Assembly (NCBI RefSeq): GCF_022347725.1
Contig: NZ_JAKRGB010000015.1
Location: forward strand, 62,001 to 126,000
DNA: 64,000 bases
Source: Ruegeria sp. Ofav3-42
GTDB taxonomy: Bacteria; Pseudomonadota; Alphaproteobacteria; Rhodobacterales; Rhodobacteraceae
Direction: 5' to 3'
Each line of letters starts with the position of its first letter. The stretch's first letter is position 1. Below are positions 9,648-17,330 of the stretch, piece after piece. A model generated the notes under the pieces. That model saw only the letters and a list, made by a program, of their open reading frames with translations. It had not been told where the DNA came from and ran no database searches. Made by a program: the position numbers and the translations under genes.

Positions 9648-9697
9648 TGTCATCTTTTAGTTGACGCTATGTATTCATAATACGTATTTAGATGACA
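9648..9697. promoter_or_regulatory. Inverted repeat in the LysR/metallo-hydrolase divergent promoter
   Basis: TGTCATCT (9648-9655) and AGATGACA (9690-9697) form a perfect 8-bp inverted repeat 34 bases apart. Between them lies a smaller dyad (GTATT, then AATAC) and a possible promoter for the rightward gene: TTGACG (9661-9666) with TATTTA 18 bases on. Position and layout fit a LysR binding region; the promoter call is weak. Confidence 0.45.
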
Positions 9698-9774
9698 TCT
9701 TCGACTCCTTATTTGTGGCTCACCAGGTAACCGCGACATCAGTGGAAGGTTGCCGCCTGACAAAGGAGATGAAG

Positions 9775-10638
9775 ATGAAATCAATCCTGACCACGACCGC
9801 CGCCATGTTGCTTTCAACAGCTGCATTGGCTGCGGACCTGAACATCACCCATTTCACCCCCAACGAGGGCAGCCTGTTTCCGGTTTCTTCGAATGTGATC
9901 GAGGGGCCGAATGAGGTGCTGTTGGTAGACGCTCAGTTCGAAAAGGATGATGCCGAACAACTGGTGAAGATGATCCAGGCCACCGGCAAACCACTCACGA
10001 CCGTTTTCATCAGCCACAAAGACCCCGATTTCTATTTCGGGCTGGACACGATCCGCGCGGCCTATCCGGATGTCAAAATACTCGCGACGCCCGAAACGGT
10101 GAAAGGAATCGAGAAAACGATCCAGCTCAAATTCGGCTTCTGGGGACCTATTCTGGAGGCCAATGCGCCCTCGGAGCTGATCGTGCCGGACGTGTTGGAG
10201 GGAGACAGCCTGACTGTGGATGGTGAAACCATTCAAGTGATCGGCCTGGATGGTCACGATCCTGCGCACACATTCCTTTGGGCCCCGTCCGAAAAAACCG
10301 TTCTTGGCGGCGTGGTTCTCTACGAAAACGTTCATGTCTGGCTTGCGGATAACCAGACACCCGAAAGTCGCGACAGCTGGCGTATGACGCTGGATCAGAT
10401 CACCGCTCTCAACCCCGAGCGCATCATCCCCGGTCACGTCGCTGGTGAAAGTGCCGAGGATGCCAGCATCATCGATTTCACCAAGGAATATGTTGCGGCA
10501 TTCGAGGCCGCTGCGGAAAAGGCGGAAAACTCGGCCGAACTGATTACTGCGATGCAGGAAGCCTATCCCGACTTCAAAAACGTTGGTGATCTGGAACTCA
10601 GCGCGCAGGTTATCACGGGCGAACGCTCCTGGCCCTAA
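9775..10638 (+). CDS. Exported metallo-beta-lactamase-fold protein with altered metal motif
   Basis: The start at 9775 has AAGGAG six bases ahead; the frame stays open upstream to 9661, but without a ribosome site. The product has 287 residues with a signal peptide cleaved near ALAA (residues 17-20), so it is likely periplasmic. The metallo-beta-lactamase fold is visible in VLLVDAQF, FISHKDPDFYFG (79-89), IGLDGHD, and the late PGHV motif. In the canonical H-x-H-x-D-H box, the second His is replaced by D83 and the last His by F86 (H81-K-D-P-D-F), so metal binding may be altered or lost. Hydrolase function is therefore unproven. It is the only target divergent from the adjacent LysR gene. Confidence 0.8.
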   Translation: MKSILTTTAAMLLSTAALAADLNITHFTPNEGSLFPVSSNVIEGPNEVLLVDAQFEKDDAEQLVKMIQATGKPLTTVFISHKDPDFYFGLDTIRAAYPDVKILATPETVKGIEKTIQLKFGFWGPILEANAPSELIVPDVLEGDSLTVDGETIQVIGLDGHDPAHTFLWAPSEKTVLGGVVLYENVHVWLADNQTPESRDSWRMTLDQITALNPERIIPGHVAGESAEDASIIDFTKEYVAAFEAAAEKAENSAELITAMQEAYPDFKNVGDLELSAQVITGERSWP

Positions 10639-10685
10639 AAACGAAGTTCTCGGCAGGGGACGCCTGTTGAACAACGGGAGTAGTA

Positions 10686-10713
10686 GGAGTGCCGGATTTT
10701 CACCCGGCACTCC
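10686..10713 (+). terminator. Hairpin after the metallo-hydrolase gene
   Basis: Ten-base perfect arms GGAGTGCCGG (10686-10695) and CCGGCACTCC (10704-10713) enclose an 8-base loop, 48 bases past the stop codon. No T-run follows, but stem strength and position suit a terminator. Confidence 0.55.
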
Positions 10714-10864
10714 ATATATCCCAGACAACCGCGAAAACGCCCCGGATTTAAGTTAGTTTTCGCCACATTTTCAAAACAGCTTACCCAGCAGTTTCACCCG
10801 CGCCCGAAACTCGAAACAGAAAGAGCTGAGGCGGACCCAGATTCTTGAAGCCGCCCGGCAGGTT

Positions 10865-11464
10865 GTGAAGACCCTGGTTTTGGATGCCACGATCATGACG
10901 GACCTGGCGAAGGAAGCCGGTGTCGTTAAGTCGGCAATGTACCGATACTTCAAAAGCAAAGAGGAAACTCCGGCGTATCTGCCGATCCTGGAAGTAGATA
11001 AAATGACAAATGCCTTAAAAAAGGAACTGGCGGGGTGTGCCGATCTTCCGCAGGCCGCAAATTGCTTTGCCAAGGTGATCTCAAAACAGCCGCTGTTCTG
11101 TGCATTGTCCAGCGATTTTGCCCGTATTCTGGAACGGAACATCGCGCATGACCGGCTTGTAACGATCAAATATGAGTTTGTGTGCGTTCTTGGCGACTGG
11201 GCCGATGCCCTGCTCAAACCGGGTGTCGTTAAGGAAAAGCCCGTGGCCGTCCAATTCATCCGCAGCGCATATGTGGTTCTTGCGGGGCTGTGGCCAATGA
11301 AACAGGATCGTCCTGTCGTCCAAAGCGCTGCGAAAGAGGCTGGGCTGGCAGAGAACGCCAGTAGTTTCGAAGACGATTTCTGCGCGCTTCTCGGCTGTCT
11401 CGCCAATGGAATGACTGCCCAAAGACAGTTTGCCAAAAAACGTGTTCCTTTGTCGGGACCGTAG
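10865..11464 (+). CDS. TetR/AcrR-like regulator, 5' end ambiguous (possibly degraded)
   Basis: The first possible start in this frame is GTG at 10865, giving 199 residues. The frame is open back to the TAG at 10754 and encodes what looks like the missing first helix of a TetR DNA-binding domain, RRTQILEAARQV (about 10829-10864). No ATG, GTG or TTG exists in that upstream stretch. The rest of the helix-turn-helix is intact (DLAKEAGVVKSAMYRYFKSKEE), followed by a C-terminal domain with low similarity to anything I recognise. Either the gene uses a rare start codon, or the start was lost by mutation and the gene is a recent pseudogene. Confidence 0.6.
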   Translation: MKTLVLDATIMTDLAKEAGVVKSAMYRYFKSKEETPAYLPILEVDKMTNALKKELAGCADLPQAANCFAKVISKQPLFCALSSDFARILERNIAHDRLVTIKYEFVCVLGDWADALLKPGVVKEKPVAVQFIRSAYVVLAGLWPMKQDRPVVQSAAKEAGLAENASSFEDDFCALLGCLANGMTAQRQFAKKRVPLSGP

Positions 11465-11653
11465 TAATGAGCACTTCTTCAAGGGCTTGCCGCCTGAAGC
11501 CGGCACACCGCCAGACATTGCCTGAAGCTCAGATTATCGAGCAACCACACACAGAACCAGCATTTGAACTGAAGGCTCCCTGACCAGTATGAGGCTTGAT
11601 ATGGAGGCTGGCCCCCTGCGGCGGTGACCAACCCCTGTGCTTGCTCGCAACTT

Positions 11654-12502
11654 TTACTCTTGAATCTCCTGAACCTTCATCACCAGCTCATTCCAGTTGC
11701 GCTGGTTTTGGATGTCATGCTGTAACCCATGTTCGTCTGCTATCGTGAAACGCTTGATGGCCGGGGTTTTACTTGTGGCCTGGTAAAGCCAATAAGCCTC
11801 GGCCTTGAGCGCCTCGTCGATGGGTTTGTCGATGGACTCGTAAACCATTTGTTTGCATGCGTTAATCGACTCCGCCGGGAATTGTGCGATGCGTTCTGCA
11901 AGCGCATTGACATATGGGCCGATTTCATCCGGTTCGAGCGCCTTGTTGATTGTACCAAATCGTTCCGCATCATCGGCGTCATAATCCTGCGCGCTCAGAA
12001 TGATCTCCAGCGCACGACCGAGGCCGGTTTGACGCGCCATGCGTGAAGCTCCGCCGCCGCAGGGAAGGATCCCCATGCCCACTTCCATCTGCATGAATTT
12101 GTACTTGCCGCGCGCCGCAAAGCGCATATCCAAGGCCAGCGCCAGTTCGTGCCCGCCACCCCGCGCAAAGCCTTCCAGTTTGGCAATAGTTGCCTGTGGC
12201 ACCTTGCTGATACGTTCGCAGACCGATTGCAGATCGAGCAACTGAGCGTCTTCGCGTGACACAGCCTCGACCGACATGTCCTTGAGCAATTTTGTGTCGT
12301 AGTGACAAACCCAAATCTCGGGATTGGCAGATTGGAAGATCACCACCTTTGTGTCGCGGTCACGCTCCAGCCGCATGGCAAGACTGTTGAGATCGGCCAA
12401 CATCTGCTGGCCCTGCACATTTACCGAGCCAAAGTTGAAGATCACCGTTGCAATGGCGTTTTCGACTTTTACGTCGAATGTTTGGAAATTTTCGTATTTC
12501 AT
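11654..12502 (-). CDS. Enoyl-CoA hydratase/isomerase (crotonase) family protein
   Basis: A 282-residue crotonase-fold protein. The oxyanion-hole strand FARGGGHELALALDMRFAA and the MEVGMGILPCGGGASRM segment (Glu followed by G-x-x-P-x-G-G) sit at the usual places. The first oxyanion motif is atypical (WVCHYDTKLL, in place of the common FSAGxDL). An AAAGGAC ribosome site precedes the start. It is the last gene of a four-gene operon with the SDR, the luciferase-like enzyme and the CmcJ-like oxygenase. The role is hydration, isomerisation or C-C cleavage of an acyl-CoA or a related ring-derived substrate; the substrate is unknown. Confidence 0.82.
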   Translation of the reverse strand: MKYENFQTFDVKVENAIATVIFNFGSVNVQGQQMLADLNSLAMRLERDRDTKVVIFQSANPEIWVCHYDTKLLKDMSVEAVSREDAQLLDLQSVCERISKVPQATIAKLEGFARGGGHELALALDMRFAARGKYKFMQMEVGMGILPCGGGASRMARQTGLGRALEIILSAQDYDADDAERFGTINKALEPDEIGPYVNALAERIAQFPAESINACKQMVYESIDKPIDEALKAEAYWLYQATSKTPAIKRFTIADEHGLQHDIQNQRNWNELVMKVQEIQE

Positions 12503-12576
12503 CAGGCAGTCCTTTCTTGGTCCCCTGCATCACGGATGAGGGGGCGGGTTAAAACGGTTCGATTGGGTAGACGCCG

Positions 12577-13365
12577 TTAGCTGTGCTGCCGCACAAAGGC
12601 TTTGATCGCATCCATGACTTCTGCCGCATGCGCAGCGTCCAACGCGGCGCCGTGCGGGTTTGCAAAGGCGCCGCTGTCATTGTCAAAGTAAGCACCGGAT
12701 GCGTCCGCAAAGCGCGAACCAAGGGCAGCGTCGATCAGGATATCGGCACCGATGCTCAGGTCATTGCCAGCGACGCCAAATCCTTCCTTCACCATCTTCG
12801 ATGCCAGCAGCGAACCAGGATTGACAGCGATCATCGCAGGCCCATTTCGCAATTCCATAGCCCATTCGCGGGTCCAGATGGTGATGGCGAGCTTGCTTTG
12901 CGCATAGGCGTCCATATCCGCCAGACGCGATTTTCCATTCAAGGCATCCAGTTTCACCGGCGCTTGCGCGGCCGAAGACAAGTTCACCACGCGACCGTCT
13001 TTGGGCATGATCGGTAACAGCAGCTCTGTCAGCAGAAATGGCGCAAGCGTGTTGACGACAAAACGAATGTCCATCCCGTTATCCAGCACGGTCTGGGGGG
13101 CTTTCAACACGCCCGCATTGTTGATCAGCACGTCCAGCCTGTCGTGCTTATTGAGGATCGCATCAGCCAAACCCTTTACGGCTTTCAAGTCGGACAAGTC
13201 CGCGATGTACCCCTCGACCGAACCGCCGATCTGTGCCTGGGCGGGGCCCACCTTGGCCGCGCTGCGACCATGGATCAGAACGCGGTGTCCGTCAGCGGCA
13301 AGTTTCCGGGCGGTGAGCAGGCCAATCCCGTCGGTGGAGCCAGTGATGAGAATAGTCTTGGTCAT
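12577..13365 (-). CDS. Short-chain dehydrogenase/reductase
   Basis: A classical SDR of 262 residues. It has the cofactor motif TGSTDGIG (9-16), NNAG (82-85), the catalytic Ser near 130-131 (NLSSAAQ) and Y154-x3-K158 (YAQSK). An Arg-rich IHGRSAAKV segment after beta-2 suggests NADP(H) preference (inference). A GGA ribosome site precedes the start, and the gene begins 12 bases after the luciferase-like gene. It probably oxidises or reduces an alcohol/ketone intermediate of the same pathway. Confidence 0.85.
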   Translation of the reverse strand: MTKTILITGSTDGIGLLTARKLAADGHRVLIHGRSAAKVGPAQAQIGGSVEGYIADLSDLKAVKGLADAILNKHDRLDVLINNAGVLKAPQTVLDNGMDIRFVVNTLAPFLLTELLLPIMPKDGRVVNLSSAAQAPVKLDALNGKSRLADMDAYAQSKLAITIWTREWAMELRNGPAMIAVNPGSLLASKMVKEGFGVAGNDLSIGADILIDAALGSRFADASGAYFDNDSGAFANPHGAALDAAHAAEVMDAIKAFVRQHS

Positions 13366-13377
13366 GTGATCCGTCCT

Positions 13378-14343
13378 TTAGACAAAGTCAGGCAGCAGAT
13401 TGTCCGCAAGCCGTTTTAGCGTTTCGCCAACAGGCGCGTGATTGAATCGCAGATTGAGAGCTACGTGGTTGACGCCCAGCGCCTCGATCTCTTTTAGGTA
13501 GCGGCGCAGGAAGTCCCCGCCGGGCTGAAAGCCAAGATGTATGGGGCGCGCGGACGCGGTCGGTTCATCAAGAAGATCGATATACAACGACTGCAACACC
13601 GGCTTGTTGGCCTGCCCCGTCGCACTCAGCCGCGCACGGTAGTCCGCTATCACCCGACCTTGCGACGCGGCGTCGCGCGGATACATGATCCACCCGTCTC
13701 CGTTCTGGGCCACCCAATCTGGGGATTGCTGACTGTTGCCTGTAATCAGCAATGGCAGGCGTTTTCCGGCAGGCTTGGGCAACAAATCGATTTGCCCGTT
13801 CAATTGACCCTGTGCGCTTTCGTGGCGGGGGTAAGGCGAGCCAACCGCCCGAATGTAGTCAAAGCAATCGCGAAAACGCGCACCACGATCCGGATAGGTT
13901 TGGGCCATCGCCGGATATTCCTCGGGCCGGTCGCCGGAGGCCACGCCGAAAATCGTACGCCCGCCGGACAAGGCATCGGCAGTGGCCGCCGCTTTTGCGA
14001 CATGGGCTGGGTGGCGCAAAGGCAAAATGATGCTGGCCGTGCCAAGCGCGATCCGATCCGTCACTGTCCCCAGCGTGCCGAGGTAAACGAAAGGATCAAA
14101 CATCTGACCGGCATCACCAAAACTCGGGACATTAAAGGGCACGTCTCGCAGCCAAAGCGACGAAAAACCCAGTTGCTCGGCCAATTGTGCCATTTCGATA
14201 TGGTTGCGCATCGTCGGTTCAGCCCCGACAGCATAGGCCTCAAGCGGCAACACCAGACCAACACTCAATCGACCGGGACGGAACACCCTATTGTAAGCTG
14301 TGTTGATGTGAGCAAAGGCGCTGCTCTCAGTCTTGTCCAACAT
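13378..14343 (-). CDS. Luciferase-like (LLM class) flavin-dependent oxidoreductase
   Basis: A 321-residue TIM-barrel protein of the bacterial luciferase-like class. It has LSVGLVLPLE at the first strand, LAEQLGFSSLWLRDVPF, the TDRIALGTASIILPLRHPAHVAKAAATADALSGGR-type core (residues about 90-125) and GVASGDRPEEYPA. It resembles the luciferase-type family I know as BA3436-like (recalled, not searched). Such enzymes use reduced flavin (FMNH2 or F420H2) for oxygenation or hydride transfer; FMN is likelier in this organism. GGAG sits at good distance from the ATG. It is the second gene of the operon, after the CmcJ-like oxygenase. Confidence 0.82.
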   Translation of the reverse strand: MLDKTESSAFAHINTAYNRVFRPGRLSVGLVLPLEAYAVGAEPTMRNHIEMAQLAEQLGFSSLWLRDVPFNVPSFGDAGQMFDPFVYLGTLGTVTDRIALGTASIILPLRHPAHVAKAAATADALSGGRTIFGVASGDRPEEYPAMAQTYPDRGARFRDCFDYIRAVGSPYPRHESAQGQLNGQIDLLPKPAGKRLPLLITGNSQQSPDWVAQNGDGWIMYPRDAASQGRVIADYRARLSATGQANKPVLQSLYIDLLDEPTASARPIHLGFQPGGDFLRRYLKEIEALGVNHVALNLRFNHAPVGETLKRLADNLLPDFV

Positions 14344-14355
14344 CGTCTTACTCCT

Positions 14356-15132
14356 TCAGTACCGCACCAAAGTGCGGCTTTCGATGCTCTTGCGGATGGT
14401 TGTGACCTCCGGGTCTTCGACCATATCCAGTGCGCTATGCGCGATCGACGGCAGCCCTTGATTGTCGTAGATGTTGAAGAACGCCACCTCATCCGGCGTC
14501 ATCTTGGACCGGTAGAGCCATTCATGGCTTGGGTTGCCCACAAGCCCCATGATTTGCCCCACGCGATCCGGATAGATCAGGTCAAGCAAGATCCAGTCAG
14601 CAGGATCAATGCTCGACGGCCGTACAAAGCCAAGGGGTGCGCTGTTGATCGGTTGAGCGATGGGTCGCCAGACATTGATAAATGCGTAGTGCCCCTTGCT
14701 CCATTCAGCCGCTTTTTCGACCCCCAGCAGATCGATCAGGCGCTGCTTTGCCCCATCTTCGCTATAGTCGCTGTGCACGTTGCGCGCTGGTTTACGAATT
14801 GCGTCCGGATCGTCCACGCGCACCGTGTGATCAAAGATCAGGACTTCTTGCGCACCCACCCTGCTTGTAAAAAGCTGCATCAACTCACGGTCATAGGCAG
14901 CGTGCCATTCATCACCCGCAAAATCCTGTACCGCGCTTGGTGCGTTAGCGAACTCTACGGCGTCCTGCTTAAAACACACCACGTCGGACACTGAACGCGT
15001 GTCCTTTAGCGCAACCTGCGTGGGTTCAAGATCGGGCGAAATCAGATTTCCAGCGATGCCGCCTGCATCAAGATGGAATGCTTGCCGTTCGTTCTTGTGG
15101 ACGTGGTAATTGACTGTGGCGGTGCGTGCCAT
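14356..15132 (-). CDS. CmcJ/NvfI-like putative non-haem iron oxygenase
   Basis: The 258-residue protein matches the family that includes CmcJ of cephamycin biosynthesis and the fungal NvfI: YHVHKNERQAFHLD near the N-terminus, VHSDY (a likely His-x-Asp iron-binding pair), LINVWRPI-type segment (FINVWRPIAQPINSAPLGF) and a C-terminal SRTLVRY. The frame could start with a TTG at 15171, but the ATG at 15132 has GGAG nine bases ahead and gives the expected N-terminus. Members are proposed 2-oxoglutarate/iron-dependent oxygenases; the substrate here is unknown. It heads an operon with LLM, SDR and crotonase genes and is divergent from a LysR gene. Confidence 0.75.
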   Translation of the reverse strand: MARTATVNYHVHKNERQAFHLDAGGIAGNLISPDLEPTQVALKDTRSVSDVVCFKQDAVEFANAPSAVQDFAGDEWHAAYDRELMQLFTSRVGAQEVLIFDHTVRVDDPDAIRKPARNVHSDYSEDGAKQRLIDLLGVEKAAEWSKGHYAFINVWRPIAQPINSAPLGFVRPSSIDPADWILLDLIYPDRVGQIMGLVGNPSHEWLYRSKMTPDEVAFFNIYDNQGLPSIAHSALDMVEDPEVTTIRKSIESRTLVRY

Positions 15133-15240
15133 TTCAGCAATCTCCTGCGGTCTGTATCTTTTGTTGATCAAAGATATGTCTTATAGGGATTTGCGAATAA
15201 ACAGTTCAATTCAGTATTCAAAATTCGGGAAATACAGATA

Positions 15241-16164
15241 ATGAGCATGGACACTGACGGGTTACGACTGTTTGTTCTGGCCGCAGAGCTACTGAATATC
15301 AGCGCGGCCGGGCGGCAGTTGGGGATGGGACCAGCCGTATCCAGCGCAAAGCTGGCAAAGCTGGAGCACAGCATAGGCGCGGAACTTTTGCGCCGCACCA
15401 CACGTAAAGTGTCCCTGTCTGTCGAAGGCGAAGACTTTCTGCCCTTCGCGCGCGAGATTCTTGCCCAGGAGGACGCAGCCATGGCAGCGCTTGGCAAGGG
15501 AAAGACCAACATCACGGGAACCTTGCGGTTTGCGGCCCCCAGCACCTTTGCGCAGCTCTACATCACGCCTATCCTTCCGGAATTCCTGAACCAACACCCG
15601 GATCTTACGCTGGATCTCCGCCTGTCCGATGTGCAGGTCGATCTGATCGAAGGCAGCTACGATCTGGCACTGCGCAACGCTCCGTTGCTGGATACCAGCC
15701 TCAAGGGGCGCAAGTTGGCGGATGACACGCGGCTCTTGTGTGCCGCGCCCGCCTACCTTGATGCAAATGGCATTCCCGAAACGCCTGCAGAACTGAACCG
15801 TCACAAGCTCATCGCTTTTCGCCATCTTGGTCCGCGGCCGCTCAAAAGTGCTAAAGGGGAATCTGTGACTTTCGATCCCGGCGCAGCGCAGAGCCAGCTG
15901 ATCCTGGACGATGGGCTAAGTCAAAAACACGCGACTTTGGCCGGTCTGGGTATATCGCTAAATGCGCTGTGGAGTGTGCATGAAGAATTGGCTTCGGGAC
16001 GACTTATCCGAGTCCTGCCAGATTACGAAGGTGCCGATGACAATGTTCTATGGCTCATCTACCCCAAGTCCAACGTGCTTTCACCCAAGGTACGAGTGTT
16101 CATGGACTTCTTACTCGCCGAGATCGGAAGAGTCCCACCTTGGCTGACCCAGATCATAGGCTGA
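15241..16164 (+). CDS. LysR-family transcriptional regulator
   Basis: A 307-residue LysR protein: N-terminal helix-turn-helix (LNISAAGRQLGMGPAVSSAKLAKLEHSIG), then a substrate-binding domain with the RLSDVQVDLIEGSYDLALRN-type core. It resembles the AaeR/YafC-like group that regulates neighbouring oxidoreductase operons. It is divergent from the CmcJ-LLM-SDR-crotonase operon with 108 bases between, and is the obvious candidate regulator. An alternative ATG two codons in (15247) cannot be excluded, as neither start has a strong ribosome site. Confidence 0.87.
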   Translation: MSMDTDGLRLFVLAAELLNISAAGRQLGMGPAVSSAKLAKLEHSIGAELLRRTTRKVSLSVEGEDFLPFAREILAQEDAAMAALGKGKTNITGTLRFAAPSTFAQLYITPILPEFLNQHPDLTLDLRLSDVQVDLIEGSYDLALRNAPLLDTSLKGRKLADDTRLLCAAPAYLDANGIPETPAELNRHKLIAFRHLGPRPLKSAKGESVTFDPGAAQSQLILDDGLSQKHATLAGLGISLNALWSVHEELASGRLIRVLPDYEGADDNVLWLIYPKSNVLSPKVRVFMDFLLAEIGRVPPWLTQIIG

Positions 16165-16175
16165 TCACGTTGTTG

Positions 16176-16194
16176 GAAACGGATGCGCCGTTTC
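16176..16194. terminator. Hairpin between convergent LysR and AI-2E permease genes
   Basis: GAAACGG (16176-16182) and CCGTTTC (16188-16194) form a 7-bp stem around a 5-base loop, followed by AGTTTCTT on the plus strand. It lies 12 bases past the LysR stop and 20 before the end of the opposing gene, so it may serve both. Confidence 0.5.
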
Positions 16195-16213
16195 AGTTTC
16201 TTCACGCCCGCGA

Positions 16214-17317
16214 TCAATCAAGCTCGCCGTTTTCCGACATTAGAATGGCCAGCGGCCGAGTGGATTGAATTTGTGACAATATGATCATCACGACGGCCGT
16301 CAGAGGTATTGCGAGGATCGTACCGGCCAGACCCCACATGGCTGTCCAGATCGTCAGCGAGAACAACACCATGAACCCACTTAGATTGACCGAGTTTCCA
16401 ACCAGCCGGGGTTCGAGGTAATTGCCGACAAAAAGCTGCGCCGCCATCAGCGCGATAAAGGCCACCCCCGCGTGCCAGAGACCGCTGAATTGTACGAGGC
16501 TCAGCATGACGGGGAACAGAACACCCATGATAGAGCCCAAATAGGGAATGTAGTTCAAAAGGCCGATCAATATGGCCCAAAACAGTGCAAACTCGATCCC
16601 CAAAAGCAGCATGATCGCGAATGAGATCGCCGCCAAAATGACATTGATCAACGTCTTTGCACTCAGATAGCTGCCGATTTTCTGATTGATCTGCGCGACG
16701 ATTTGCAACGAGCGATCAGCAGATTCGGCATCACCCAACGCCTTTTGTAGCTTCGCTGGCATACCGTTTAAGTCGGTGAGGATGAACACAATGTATAGGA
16801 TCGTCATCATCAGGACCGTGCCAAACCCCTGCACGGTCGAAAGAGTTCCTTGCAAAAAGCCAAGGACATCAAACTTACCGGAAAGCGTTTGTTCGATTGA
16901 CGACCAGTCCGGCAGCTTTTTGACGCCCAACATGTTCATCACGGACTCGATCAGCGCATTCAGATTGGTTTGATAGCGAGGGATATTTGCAGCAACGGCT
17001 TGTGCATTTGACTCGATAAGCACGCCCATCAGAACCAAGAGCAGAAAAATCAAAAGGAGTGCAAGCAAACGCCGGGCTCGGCGCGGCATCCCTCGCAATC
17101 CCGGCACCCGCCCGATTGTCGAGGCAGTCGAGTCCAGAATATAGATCCCGATTATGCCCAAAAGCACGGGCAAAAGGATACTTTTGCCAAGCACCAACAA
17201 CCAGCCGATGACGACCGCGACGATCAGGCCGGACGCCAGTTTTGTTACATTAAACTGAAGCATGTCTTCGTTTTCGGTCCGTTCTGTGACCTCTTTTCTG
17301 CCGGGATCATTCTTCAT
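16214..17317 (-). CDS. AI-2E family (PerM/TqsA-like) membrane transporter
   Basis: The product has about 367 residues and eight or so membrane helices, with the family's large central soluble part (about 95-200) and the conserved C-terminal block (LNYIPYLGSIMGVLFPVML, then a GNYLEPRLVGNSVNLS segment). Despite the family name, most members do not move the AI-2 signal; substrates range from ions to small metabolites. I start at the ATG at 17317; the frame also has TTG at 17323 and a later ATG at 17263. It lies about 13 bases after the TIGR03084-like gene and so appears to be the last gene of the acyl-CoA carboxylase operon, which is unusual company. Confidence 0.82.
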   Translation of the reverse strand: MKNDPGRKEVTERTENEDMLQFNVTKLASGLIVAVVIGWLLVLGKSILLPVLLGIIGIYILDSTASTIGRVPGLRGMPRRARRLLALLLIFLLLVLMGVLIESNAQAVAANIPRYQTNLNALIESVMNMLGVKKLPDWSSIEQTLSGKFDVLGFLQGTLSTVQGFGTVLMMTILYIVFILTDLNGMPAKLQKALGDAESADRSLQIVAQINQKIGSYLSAKTLINVILAAISFAIMLLLGIEFALFWAILIGLLNYIPYLGSIMGVLFPVMLSLVQFSGLWHAGVAFIALMAAQLFVGNYLEPRLVGNSVNLSGFMVLFSLTIWTAMWGLAGTILAIPLTAVVMIILSQIQSTRPLAILMSENGELD

Positions 17318-17330
17318 ATTCAACTGTTAA

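Noticed and set aside
13537..14994. Plus-strand open frame of 485 codons
   Set aside because: Antisense to the luciferase-like and CmcJ-like genes, whose protein motifs are clear; the frame has no recognisable motif and no ribosome site.
16214..17317. Quorum-sensing AI-2 exporter
   Set aside because: The family name alone does not support this; most members are not AI-2 transporters, and no luxS-type gene is nearby.
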